Origin: an uncultured Pelagibacteraceae bacterium
GTDB taxonomy: Bacteria > Pseudomonadota > Alphaproteobacteria > Pelagibacterales > AG-422-B15
NCBI GenBank assembly: GCA_902613805.1
Contig: CACMIV010000003.1
Span: 62,001 to 126,000, forward strand
DNA: 64,000 nucleotides
Direction of reading: 5' to 3'
Shown here one piece after another: positions 19,211 through 26,920 of the stretch (position 1 is its first letter; each line of letters starts with the position of its first letter). Below the pieces are notes generated by a model. It was not told the DNA's origin. It saw only the letters and a list, made by a program, of their open reading frames with translations, and did no database searches. Both the position numbers and the translations under genes were made by a program.

Positions 19211-19930
19211 TTAATGCACGATTCCTAATCTTGAGGCAACCTCCTCATATGCACTTAATAAGCTGCCGAGGTTTCTTCTGAACACATCCTTATCAAGTTT
19301 CTTATTAGTTTTTTTATCCCATAATCGACAAGAATCAGGACTTATTTCATCAGCTAATACAATTTTTTTGGGGTTTGATGAAAGTCTGCCGAATTCAATT
19401 TTGAAATCTACAAGTATAATATTCTTTTTGAGAAAAAGATTTCTTAAGTGCTTATTAATTTGAAGAGACATTTTATCTATTTTTTTAAGCTCAGAGTTTG
19501 TTGCCCAACCAAAAGTGATAAGATGATCTCTTGAAATCATTGGATCATCCAAACTGTCTTCTTTGTAATAATATTCTAGTAAAGGTTTTTTAAGTTTTAA
19601 TCCTTCTTTAATCCCTAATTTTTTAGCAATAGAGCCAGCTGTTATATTTCTTACAACAAATTCAATCGGAATAATTTCACATTTTTTTATAAGTTGCTCA
19701 CGGTCATTCAGCTTTTCTTCAAAATGTGTTGGGATACGTTTTGACTTAAGGTAATGCATAATGTAAGCAGAAATATGATTGTTTAGTACGCCTTTGCCTT
19801 TAAAAATTTTATGTTTCTTTTTATTATAGGCTGTAGCATCGTCTTTAAAAATTTGAATGAGTGTGTTTTTTTTAGGCCCTTTAATAATTTTTTTAGCCTT
19901 ACCTTCATATAAAGTTTTAGATGATCTCAT
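19211..19930 (-). CDS. purC: Phosphoribosylaminoimidazole-succinocarboxamide synthase (SAICAR synthase)
   Basis: PurC joins aspartate to CAIR using ATP. LYEGKAKKI near residue 7 is the nucleotide-binding start, with the ATP-grasp-like body carrying the EFVVRNITAGS motif, LVDFKIEFGR and the signature LADEISPDSCRLWD. 239 residues is the usual bacterial size. It heads the minus-strand purC-purS-purQ-purL-grxD unit, and its start lies 72 bases from the divergent DUF1476 gene, so both promoters must share that gap. Confidence 0.96.
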   Translation of the reverse strand: MRSSKTLYEGKAKKIIKGPKKNTLIQIFKDDATAYNKKKHKIFKGKGVLNNHISAYIMHYLKSKRIPTHFEEKLNDREQLIKKCEIIPIEFVVRNITAGSIAKKLGIKEGLKLKKPLLEYYYKEDSLDDPMISRDHLITFGWATNSELKKIDKMSLQINKHLRNLFLKKNIILVDFKIEFGRLSSNPKKIVLADEISPDSCRLWDKKTNKKLDKDVFRRNLGSLLSAYEEVASRLGIVH

Positions 19931-20002
19931 TGCAGGTAATAAAAATATTTGTTAAGATAAGTGCTTAAATTAAATTAAATTCATTCAAAAGTACAAAAAA
20001 TC

Positions 20003-20332
20003 ATGAAAAAACTTGATGAGAGAAAAAAGGGTTTCGAGGGTAAGTTTGCTCGTGACCAGGAACTAGAGTTTAAAATATTAGCCCGTAGAAATAAGTATTT
20101 AGGTGTGTGGGCAGCTGAAAAATTAGGCATATCAGGCCCTGGTGTTGAAGAATATTTTGCAGAGGTTGTAAAATCAGATCTTGAAGAAGACGGGGATATG
20201 GATGTTTTTAGAAAGGTTAGAAAGGATTTTGACGATAAAGGTATTTCAATTTCAGACGACGAATTAAGACAAAGTATGGATCAATTTTTACTTCAAGCAA
20301 AAGAAGAAATTATTGGTAAAGACAACATATAA
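20003..20332 (+). CDS. DUF1476 protein, F1-ATPase inhibitor zeta-like
   Basis: A 109-residue, mostly helical, charged protein starting LDERKKGFEGKFARDQE, the mark of the alphaproteobacterial DUF1476/zeta family. In Paracoccus denitrificans the zeta subunit inhibits ATP hydrolysis by F1 through its N-terminal part. The body shows the family RNKYLGVWAAEKLG and a DDELRQSMDQFLLQAKEEI tail. Whether this one inhibits ATPase is inferred from the family only. It probably shares a transcript with the lysine-rich gene nine bases downstream. Confidence 0.88.
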   Translation: MKKLDERKKGFEGKFARDQELEFKILARRNKYLGVWAAEKLGISGPGVEEYFAEVVKSDLEEDGDMDVFRKVRKDFDDKGISISDDELRQSMDQFLLQAKEEIIGKDNI

Positions 20333-20341
20333 GAGTTTTTT

Positions 20342-20581
20342 ATGAAGTATCAGTTTGCCCAAAAAAAGAAAAAGTCGGTAAAAAAGAAAGTAACTAAAAA
20401 AAAGAAGCAAGTTACTAAAAAAAGGATTGTTAAGAAATCAACAAAGAAAAAATCAGTTAATAAAAAGAAAGCTTCTTTAGTGGATATGATTGATCGTTCT
20501 AATTATGTCGTATTTTACTATGCAGGAGCTTATGCGCTGATTTTTGGTTTATTTGCAGTCGCAATTTACTATTCAAATTAA
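20342..20581 (+). CDS. Lysine-rich protein with one C-terminal membrane helix
   Basis: I do not recognise a named family. Residues 1-43 hold 22 lysines and one arginine in histone-H1-tail-like KKKxV/KKxT repeats; then a short linker (ASLVDMIDRSN) leads into a single hydrophobic helix at about 55-77 ending YYSN. No ribosome-binding site is obvious. By charge the tail should stay in the cytoplasm, where it could touch DNA, RNA or acidic phospholipid, making this a possible membrane tether for nucleic acid. It ends one base before the purB stop on the opposite strand. Confidence 0.65.
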   Translation: MKYQFAQKKKKSVKKKVTKKKKQVTKKRIVKKSTKKKSVNKKKASLVDMIDRSNYVVFYYAGAYALIFGLFAVAIYYSN

Positions 20582-20582
20582 A

Positions 20583-21875
20583 TTACTTAAAAACTTTTTT
20601 GAAAATATAGTCAGTTCTGCGAGCGGCATGTTTTAAATCTAAAATTTTTGATATTTCTTTTTTGCTTAGGTAATTTTTTAATTCTTCATCTTTGTTAAGT
20701 ATTATCTCAAAATCTGCATTCGTTTTCCATACTTTCATTGCATTACGTTGAACTATCTTGTACGCATTTTCTCGTGATAAACCTTTTTGTGTCATTGCCA
20801 GCATTAAACCTTCTGACATTGGCAATTTTTTTAATCTATCTAAATTAGTTTTCATATTTTTAGGATATATAACAAGATTTGATATCACATTATTCATTCG
20901 TGAAAGTGCAAAGTCGATTATAATATTTGCATCTGGCGCCATTATTCTCTCTACACTTGAATGTGATATGTCTCTTTCATGCCAAAGAGTAATATTTTCT
21001 AAAGCAGGAACCGTATAACCTCTAATCAGTCTTGCCAGTCCAGTTAAATTCTCAGTCAGAACTGGATTTCTTTTGTGAGGCATCGCTGATGACCCTTTTT
21101 GTCCTTTTGAAAAAAATTCTTCAACTTCTAAAACCTCAGTTCTTTGCAAATGTCTTATCTCAGTAGCTAAACGTTCAATCGAACTTGCAATTACTGCAAG
21201 AGTATTAAAATATACTGCGTGACGATCTCTTGGAATTATTTGAGTTGAAATCGTTTCTGCTTTCATGCCCAACTTTTTTGCGACGTACTGTTCAACACGT
21301 GGATCAATATTTGCATAATTGCCAACTGCACCTGAAATCGCACAAACATTTATTTCTTCGATTGCTTTTAAAAAACGCTTATAGTTCCTCCGAAATTCTG
21401 CATAAAAAGATGCCATTTTAACTCCAAAGGTTGTGGGTTCCGCATGAATTCCATGACTTCTTCCAATGCATGGTGTGTTTTTATGTTTTATTGCAATCTT
21501 TTTTAATGATTTTAGTAAATTTAATAGTTCCTTCTCAATAATGACCGAGGACTGTTTTAGTTGAACATTAAAAGCCGTATCTAAAATATCTGAAGAAGTT
21601 AGACCTTGGTGAAGAAATCTTGCAGGTAGACCCGCGTATTCAGAAATTGTTGTTAAAAAAGCAATTACATCGTGTTTCACTTTTTTTTCAATTTGGTCAA
21701 TTCTCTTTTCATTAATCTTTGCTTTTGATCTAATTTTTTTACTTGTTCCCTTAGGAACAGTTCCTAATTTTTCCATGGCTTCACAAGCGTAGAGCTCAAT
21801 ATCAAGCCATATTTTAAATTTAGAGTTAGAGCTCCAAACGTCAGTCATCTCGGCTCTAGAATAACGAGGGATCAT
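20583..21875 (-). CDS. purB: Adenylosuccinate lyase
   Basis: PurB splits fumarate from SAICAR and from adenylosuccinate. It belongs to the fumarase/aspartase superfamily, shown by the signature GSSAMPHKRNP with the flexible catalytic-serine loop, and by RSHGIHAEPTTFG with the catalytic histidines. The start MIPRYSRAEMTDVWS is typical of alphaproteobacterial PurB, and 430 residues is normal. It is 24 bases downstream of map and ends the sfsA-map-purB unit. It is split from purCSQL by the plus-strand DUF1476/Lys-rich island. Confidence 0.96.
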   Translation of the reverse strand: MIPRYSRAEMTDVWSSNSKFKIWLDIELYACEAMEKLGTVPKGTSKKIRSKAKINEKRIDQIEKKVKHDVIAFLTTISEYAGLPARFLHQGLTSSDILDTAFNVQLKQSSVIIEKELLNLLKSLKKIAIKHKNTPCIGRSHGIHAEPTTFGVKMASFYAEFRRNYKRFLKAIEEINVCAISGAVGNYANIDPRVEQYVAKKLGMKAETISTQIIPRDRHAVYFNTLAVIASSIERLATEIRHLQRTEVLEVEEFFSKGQKGSSAMPHKRNPVLTENLTGLARLIRGYTVPALENITLWHERDISHSSVERIMAPDANIIIDFALSRMNNVISNLVIYPKNMKTNLDRLKKLPMSEGLMLAMTQKGLSRENAYKIVQRNAMKVWKTNADFEIILNKDEELKNYLSKKEISKILDLKHAARRTDYIFKKVFK

Positions 21876-21899
21876 ATAAGTATGTTTTTAATCTTTAAT

Positions 21900-22670
21900 T
21901 TACGGTTTATCAAGCCCAGCAGGTGATTTTGTAAAAATTTCTACGCCATCGTTGGTAATGCCAATACTATGCTCAAATTGTGCTGACAAACTTTTATCTT
22001 TTGTAACAGCCGTCCAACCATCGCCTAACATTCTAACATCATATTTTCCAAAATTTATCATCGGCTCTACTGTAAAAAACATGCCTGGTTCAATTCTTTC
22101 ACCTTTACCTTTATCCCCGTAGTGAAGAATGTTTGGAAACTCATGAAAAACTTTTCCTAGTCCATGACCACAAAAATCACGAACAACACTGTAGTTTTGT
22201 TTTTCTGCATACGTTTGAATTGCACTACCAATATCACCTAATGTTGCATCAGGTTGAGCAGCATTAATGCCTTCATGCATTGCTTGGAAAGTACAATCAA
22301 TTAATTTTTGTGCTTTGGCATTTATTTTTCCAACAGGAAACATGCGGCTCGTATCGCCGTGCCAGCCATCAACAATTACAGTTACATCAATATTTACAAT
22401 ATCTCCATTTTCTAAAATTCTTGATGAAGGAATTCCATGGCATATTACGTGATTAATTGAAGTACAAACTGACTTAGGATAGCCCTTATAAAATAAAGGG
22501 GCAATAAGGCCTCCATGACGAACTATATAATCAAATGCAATATTATCTAACTCTTCAGTAGAAACACCAGGCTTTACTTTTTCAACAAGAAGATCCAAAG
22601 TAGATGCTGCAAGATTACCTGCTTTTCGCATCCCTTCAAAGTCATCTGAGCTATGAATAGTGTTATTCAA
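21900..22670 (-). CDS. map: Methionine aminopeptidase (type I)
   Basis: Removes the initiator methionine from new proteins. The pita-bread fold is evident: VCTSINHVICHGIPSSRILENGD region, first metal aspartate in VNIDVTVIVDGWHGD, then GHGLGKVFHEFPNI and FFTVEPMI, and a final glutamate in AQFEHSIGI. No N-terminal zinc or SH3 extension, so type Ia. 256 residues. The start overlaps the sfsA end by four bases. Confidence 0.96.
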   Translation of the reverse strand: MNNTIHSSDDFEGMRKAGNLAASTLDLLVEKVKPGVSTEELDNIAFDYIVRHGGLIAPLFYKGYPKSVCTSINHVICHGIPSSRILENGDIVNIDVTVIVDGWHGDTSRMFPVGKINAKAQKLIDCTFQAMHEGINAAQPDATLGDIGSAIQTYAEKQNYSVVRDFCGHGLGKVFHEFPNILHYGDKGKGERIEPGMFFTVEPMINFGKYDVRMLGDGWTAVTKDKSLSAQFEHSIGITNDGVEIFTKSPAGLDKP

Positions 22671-23368
22671 TTTAATATCTTTATTTTTTTATTTACACTT
22701 ATACCATTTCTACTAAAAGAACAGTCATAACATAATGGTTCTACACCCATTTTTTTAACCTTCTTAAAAGTATCTGCATATTTAGTATCAATATCTGCAG
22801 CGATCTTAAACTTACTGCAATCATCTCTTTGGACTAAGAAAAGCATTACAGCTCTAACAGACTTGGTTGGTAGAGTGGAAAGCTCATTTAAATGCTTTAG
22901 TCCTCTTTCAGTGACCGCATCGGGAAATTCTGCAATTGATTCATCTCTCGATAAAGTAACATTTTTAACTTCTACATATATTTCTTCATTTTTTTTTTGA
23001 ACTAAGAAGTCAATTCTAGAATTTTGTCCGTACTTAACTTCTCTTTTAAATGATACAATATTTCCTAGCTCTGAAATTTTGCCATTACTTATTGCTTCCT
23101 CAACAATTCGATTAGCTCGATGAGTATTTACTCCAACCATTGCTCCGTTTGATTGAATTGCTTCTAAAGTAAATTTTAGTTTTCGGTTAGGATCATCTGC
23201 TTCTGTTAAATAGACCAAATTATCTTTTTCAAGCAATCCCATCATAGAGCCTGTATTAGGACAATGAGCTGTGACAATTTTTTTACTATCAAGTTGAACA
23301 TCTACAAAAAATCTCTTATATCTCTTTATGAACTTACCAGTGAGGAAATTTTTCGAATTTTTTGACAT
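22667..23368 (-). CDS. sfsA: SfsA family DNA/RNA nuclease-like protein
   Basis: Homologue of SfsA, first named as a sugar-fermentation regulator in E. coli and structurally a PD-(D/E)XK-type nuclease with an OB-fold N-terminus. Seen here: HCPNTGSMMGLLE (34-46), RIDFLV and EIYVEVKNVTL, the last holding the E-x-K nuclease core, and FPDAVTERGLKHL. 233 residues is normal. Actual substrate is unknown. Its start codon is only six bases from the divergent cinA-like start. Confidence 0.92.
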   Translation of the reverse strand: MSKNSKNFLTGKFIKRYKRFFVDVQLDSKKIVTAHCPNTGSMMGLLEKDNLVYLTEADDPNRKLKFTLEAIQSNGAMVGVNTHRANRIVEEAISNGKISELGNIVSFKREVKYGQNSRIDFLVQKKNEEIYVEVKNVTLSRDESIAEFPDAVTERGLKHLNELSTLPTKSVRAVMLFLVQRDDCSKFKIAADIDTKYADTFKKVKKMGVEPLCYDCSFSRNGISVNKKIKILN

Positions 23369-23374
23369 AAGCTT

Positions 23375-24100
23375 ATGAAAGCATCATTGATTATTATAGG
23401 TAATGAAATTTTATCAGGTCGTACACAAGATAAGAATCTATCATATCTTGCAAATTGGTTGAATGAAATAGGTATTCAATTAACAGAAGTCAGAGTAATT
23501 CGTGACGAAGAGGATGTGATTGTTGAGACAGTTAACCATTTAAGAAAAACTTATGACTATGTGTTTACCACTGGGGGCATTGGGCCAACACACGACGACA
23601 TCACTTCAGAGTCAATTGCTAAAGCATTTTCTGTTGATTTGGAAATAAATCAGGGAGCGCTCTCAATATTAAAAGAGTATTATAAAGATGGAGAGCTCAC
23701 AGAAGCTCGAATGAAGATGACTAAGATGCCTGTTGGCTCAGAGCTCATTGAAAATCCAGTCAGTAGAGCGCCAGGGTTTAAAATGGACAATGTATTTGTT
23801 TTGGCAGGTATACCAGGAATTATGCAAGGAATGTTGGAGGGGGCTCGTCAATTTCTTAAGAAAGGGGATGTGGTAAAATCTAAATCAGTCGACATTTTTA
23901 CCCCCGAAAGCAATGTGGCCGAGATACTGACTAACCTTCAGGCAAAATATAGCTCGGTTGAAATAGGCAGTTATCCATTTAGCAAGGAAAATAGATTTGG
24001 AACATCAATTGTTATGCGTTCAACGAGCGATGATCAGCTTTCAAAATGTGATACAGAATTAAAGGAATTAGTTAAAAATTATGATACAAAACATTGTTAA
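23375..24100 (+). CDS. CinA-like MoaB/Mog-domain protein
   Basis: A single molybdopterin-binding (MoaB/Mog) fold of the CinA N-terminal type: IIIGNEILSGRTQDKN at the start and TTGGIGPTHDDITSESIAKAF as the nucleotide-binding signature. CinA itself usually adds a C-terminal nicotinamide-nucleotide deamidase domain; this protein stops at 241 residues without it. Pyrophosphatase or NMN-related activity is possible but unproven. In alphaproteobacteria this gene commonly sits beside sfsA-map, as here. Confidence 0.85.
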   Translation: MKASLIIIGNEILSGRTQDKNLSYLANWLNEIGIQLTEVRVIRDEEDVIVETVNHLRKTYDYVFTTGGIGPTHDDITSESIAKAFSVDLEINQGALSILKEYYKDGELTEARMKMTKMPVGSELIENPVSRAPGFKMDNVFVLAGIPGIMQGMLEGARQFLKKGDVVKSKSVDIFTPESNVAEILTNLQAKYSSVEIGSYPFSKENRFGTSIVMRSTSDDQLSKCDTELKELVKNYDTKHC

Positions 24101-24158
24101 TTTTTATCCACAAATCTCTAAGTAATTGATTTTATTTATTATTATTATTTTTTTAATA

Positions 24159-24186
24159 TTTACTTAAGTAGGATTCTCAATAATAA
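24159..24186 (+). promoter_or_regulatory. Weak promoter candidate for proteorhodopsin, with a palindrome in the spacer
   Basis: TTTACT (24159-24164) and TAATAA (24181-24186) are 16 bases apart. A perfect 10-base palindrome, TACTTAAGTA, covers 24161-24170, overlapping the -35 edge, and could be an operator half. Both elements match consensus poorly, in a very AT-rich gap, so this is tentative. Confidence 0.3.
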
Positions 24187-24206
24187 TTGCCTAATTTTAT
24201 AAAATT

Positions 24207-24213
24207 AAGGGGA
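24207..24213 (+). promoter_or_regulatory. Strong ribosome-binding site of the proteorhodopsin gene
   Basis: AAGGGGA lies eight bases before the ATG at 24222. Most genes in this window lack a clear Shine-Dalgarno sequence, so this marks a gene set for high translation. Confidence 0.6.
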
Positions 24214-24221
24214 AAATAAAC

Positions 24222-24914
24222 ATGAAAGTATTAATGCTAAATCCCGGAGATCAGGTAGCCATTTCGTTTTGGTTGATCTCTATGGCCATGGTTGCCGCTA
24301 CTGCTTTCTTCTTTCTTGAAAGAGATCGTGTAGCTGCTAAATGGAAAACGTCCCTAACAGTTGCTGGTTTGGTCACTGGTGTGGCGGCGTGGCACTATTT
24401 CTACATGAGAGATGTATGGGTAGCTACAGGTGATTCGCCAACAGTCCTTCGTTATATTGACTGGTTGATTACTGTGCCTCTACAAATCGTAGAATTCTAT
24501 GTAATTCTTGCAGCGATGACTGCTGTTGCTTCAAGCCTTTTCTGGAGACTACTAATTGCATCAATTATTATGCTTGTCTTCGGTTATCTAGGTGAAACTG
24601 GAGCGATGAATGTAACTCTAGCCTTTGTAATTGGTATGGCTGGATGGTTATATATCATCTACGAGGTTTTTGCAGGTGAAGCGAGCAAGGCAAGTGCTGG
24701 TAGTGGAAACGCTGCCGGTCAGACTGCATTTAACGCATTGAGATTAATTGTTACAGTCGGATGGGCAATTTATCCAATTGGTTATGCTGTAGGTTACTTC
24801 GGTGGCGGCGTTGACGCTGGCGCATTGAACTTAATCTATAACCTTGCAGACTTTGTTAATAAAATTGCATTTGGTATGGCTATTTATGTAGCTGCAGTAT
24901 CAGACAGCAACTAA
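24222..24914 (+). CDS. Proteorhodopsin, predicted blue-absorbing proton pump
   Basis: A seven-helix retinal protein that pumps protons outward in light. RYIDWLITVPLQIVE (77-91) contains the proton acceptor Asp80, Thr84 and proton donor Glu91; His58 matches the acceptor's partner histidine, and Lys214 in DFVNKIAF binds retinal. Asp plus Glu at these sites indicates a proton pump, not a sodium or chloride pump. Gln88 occupies the spectral-tuning position (105 in the reference protein), where Gln gives blue and Leu green absorption. At 230 residues it lacks the cleaved signal of some homologues. No carotenoid or blh gene lies in the window, so retinal must be made or acquired elsewhere. A strong terminator follows. 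Confidence 0.97.
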   Translation: MKVLMLNPGDQVAISFWLISMAMVAATAFFFLERDRVAAKWKTSLTVAGLVTGVAAWHYFYMRDVWVATGDSPTVLRYIDWLITVPLQIVEFYVILAAMTAVASSLFWRLLIASIIMLVFGYLGETGAMNVTLAFVIGMAGWLYIIYEVFAGEASKASAGSGNAAGQTAFNALRLIVTVGWAIYPIGYAVGYFGGGVDAGALNLIYNLADFVNKIAFGMAIYVAAVSDSN

Positions 24915-24940
24915 TTAACTGTAAAGTAAATAATTAAAAA

Positions 24941-24964
24941 GGGGCCTTCGGGCCCCTTTTTTTT
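24941..24964 (+). terminator. Rho-independent terminator after proteorhodopsin
   Basis: GGGGCC, a TTCG tetraloop and GGCCCC (24941-24956) are followed by eight T. The A run before the stem also gives a usable signal on the other strand. This is the clearest terminator in the window and makes proteorhodopsin a single-gene unit. Confidence 0.95.
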
Positions 24965-24981
24965 ATCCATTGTTAAAGTTC

Positions 24982-25010
24982 TGGAACTGAATTACACATA
25001 GAGTTATAAA
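24982..25010 (+). promoter_or_regulatory. Candidate promoter for tRNA-Leu
   Basis: TATAAA (25005-25010) lies 17 bases after TGGAAC (24982-24987), a poor -35. Start of transcription would be a few bases before the tRNA. Confidence 0.35.
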
Positions 25011-25020
25011 TCATTGTATT

Positions 25021-25108
25021 GGCCTCATGGCGGAATTGGTAGACGCAAAGGACTTAAAATCCTTTGGGATTTATTCCCGTCCCGGTTCGAGTCCGGGTGA
25101 GGCCACCA
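25021..25108 (+). tRNA. tRNA-Leu (anticodon UAA)
   Basis: The acceptor arm GGCCTCA pairs perfectly with TGAGGCC, discriminator A, and CCA is encoded (25106-25108). The anticodon loop CTTAAAA gives UAA, reading UUA/UUG. A long variable arm (GGGA/TCCC) marks the class II tRNA expected for leucine. T loop is TTCGAGT. It sits between the proteorhodopsin terminator and the outer-membrane barrel gene. Confidence 0.97.
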
Positions 25109-25166
25109 AATAATTAGATAATTTTTATCAGTGCTATAAACACATTTCTTTGCTATCATATAATTT

Positions 25167-26054
25167 ATGAGAAATCTTAGGGCTTACATTTATTCAATAA
25201 TAGGCATTTTTTTGCTAATAGGTATTTCAAATGCCTCTAATTTAGAAAATAGAGTTACCTCATATTTTAATGGTTTAGCTAATAGTTTTGGCAATAGCAT
25301 TTCATCATTATTGAGCGAAAATAGTAGAGTGAAGTATCTCGATTTAAATTTGGGCGTACAAGAACATTTAAAGCCAACGATATCTCTTACCAATGTCAAT
25401 ATGATTTCTGAGTATGGTAACAGCGCAATATTTAACCAAAACTCTTTAAACCTTCACAACAATGACCAAACAATTAACTTGGGTCTTGGACATAGAACTC
25501 TCCTTAATGATGACAAAGTTATCTTTGGGTTAAATTTGTTTTTTGATTATGCATTTGATGACTCACATCAGAGAAATGGAGCGGGCTTAGAAGTTATAAG
25601 TAGCGTATTCGACTTGAGATCTAATATTTATGACGCTACTTCTGGTATTGAAACAGTTTCAACAGGTAAAGATGAAGAGGCAATGGACGGATGGGATTTG
25701 CGTCTTGATTATCATTTACCAATTAAAGCAAATGCAAGAATATTTGCAGGATTATTTGAATTTGAAAATGCGGCTGGTTCCTATGAATTAGAAGGAGAGA
25801 AGTACGGATTTAATGTAATTGGTAACAACTTCGATTTAGAAATTGGATATATCGATGACAATAAAACAGGTGATGGTTCATTTGCAAACTTAAGCTATGT
25901 TATTCCTCTTGGAAATAGTGGTACTTTTTCAAATGACACTTCTAATTATTTTGAATACGTCTCAGTTGCTGAGAGATTATATGAACCAGTAAAACGGGAA
26001 AATAAAATAAAAGTTGTAACAACAACATTAAATGTAAAGGCAAGTGGTTTCTAG
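25167..26054 (+). CDS. Inverse-autotransporter-type outer-membrane beta-barrel without a passenger
   Basis: Residues 1-23 are a signal peptide ending SNA. A short helical stretch (about 26-50) precedes a beta-barrel that follows the intimin/invasin translocator pattern: TINLGLGHR (102-110), GLNLFFDYAF (121-130), NGAGLE (137-142), DGWDLRLDYHLP (174-185) and the closing VKRENKI (275-281). In intimin and invasin this end leads through the barrel to long surface Ig-like domains; here only 14 residues remain, ending in Phe295, which resembles an ordinary BAM-recognised C-terminal strand. So the barrel probably has no passenger of its own. The next gene starts three bases after the stop. Function unknown; confident on fold class. 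Confidence 0.82.
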   Translation: MRNLRAYIYSIIGIFLLIGISNASNLENRVTSYFNGLANSFGNSISSLLSENSRVKYLDLNLGVQEHLKPTISLTNVNMISEYGNSAIFNQNSLNLHNNDQTINLGLGHRTLLNDDKVIFGLNLFFDYAFDDSHQRNGAGLEVISSVFDLRSNIYDATSGIETVSTGKDEEAMDGWDLRLDYHLPIKANARIFAGLFEFENAAGSYELEGEKYGFNVIGNNFDLEIGYIDDNKTGDGSFANLSYVIPLGNSGTFSNDTSNYFEYVSVAERLYEPVKRENKIKVVTTTLNVKASGF

Positions 26055-26057
26055 ATT

Positions 26058-26918
26058 ATGAATTATCGAATTAAAAAAATATTTTTATTATCAATTCTGT
26101 CTTTCTTTGGATCTATTATACTTTCAGTTGCAGATAGTCATGTTACAGAATGCACTATAACTGGTGGTATATTTGATAAAACTCAACCAATTGATAACGG
26201 TTATTGTGCAAGTGCACCGGATACTTACGAAGTTATTGCTTATGAAATGTACCTATGTACTTCCCAGCCGACAGCCCCAACTACTACATCCGCAATGGGC
26301 TTAGATAATTGCTTTAAAAATTGGGAGCTTTCATCGGGTGCAACGCTTTCGGTGCAACAAAATGTAACAATTGATGTTCCGGGAACAATGACACGGCCAC
26401 CAAACGGAACTTATACGTACGGTGTTATGTTAATTGATAATACTTTTGGTATAACCCAAGCGATGCAATTTGATGAAGCTGTAACAGGACAAGATGGGAC
26501 GTCAGGGGTATTTTGTGCTTCTGTTGCAGGAAGCGAGCAGTATGGCTCATCGAATGTAAGACCGTCAGCAAGTTCTACATGTGGTTCATCAGCAATTACA
26601 CCTGGTAAGTTCGTTGAAACTCTCACTACTTTTGATAATACTTTTACTGCAACCGCTACCGCGGAAAACTTAAACGGAACATCAGCATCACTTGATGGCT
26701 ATTTGGTAGATACAAATGGATTTCTTGCAGAAAATGATGCCGATGTGGATAAATTAATGGGACGCTTATTATTTGCTTCAGCTGTTAATTTTACGGAAGC
26801 AACAACAACATTAACTATGTCATTTAATGTCGGTGAGGGAATGTCACTTTACAATGATGGTTCTAATCAATTAACGTTTGGAAGCGGACCATTTCAAGCA
26901 GTAATAACTACTGATTAA
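26058..26918 (+). CDS. Secreted six-cysteine protein of unknown family, coupled to the barrel gene
   Basis: I do not recognise this 286-residue protein. A clear signal peptide (hydrophobic 9-23, cleavage likely after Ala25) leads to a mature chain rich in Thr, Ser, Asn and Gly and poor in Lys and Arg. Six cysteines (32, 50, 67, 85, 153, 175), all in the first half, suggest three disulfides. The rest looks like beta strands (alternating TFTATATAEN, TTTLTMSFNV). No lipobox, membrane anchor or catalytic motif is visible. The three-base gap to the barrel gene implies co-expression; a surface or passenger-like partner is an inference. It ends two bases before the convergent nadK stop. Confidence 0.7.
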   Translation: MNYRIKKIFLLSILSFFGSIILSVADSHVTECTITGGIFDKTQPIDNGYCASAPDTYEVIAYEMYLCTSQPTAPTTTSAMGLDNCFKNWELSSGATLSVQQNVTIDVPGTMTRPPNGTYTYGVMLIDNTFGITQAMQFDEAVTGQDGTSGVFCASVAGSEQYGSSNVRPSASSTCGSSAITPGKFVETLTTFDNTFTATATAENLNGTSASLDGYLVDTNGFLAENDADVDKLMGRLLFASAVNFTEATTTLTMSFNVGEGMSLYNDGSNQLTFGSGPFQAVITTD

Positions 26919-26920
26919 TT

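Noticed and set aside
24131-24160. TTATTATTATTATT run as replication or protein-binding origin element
   Set aside because: Simple AT-rich tract with no DnaA boxes or dyad clusters; explained by base composition.
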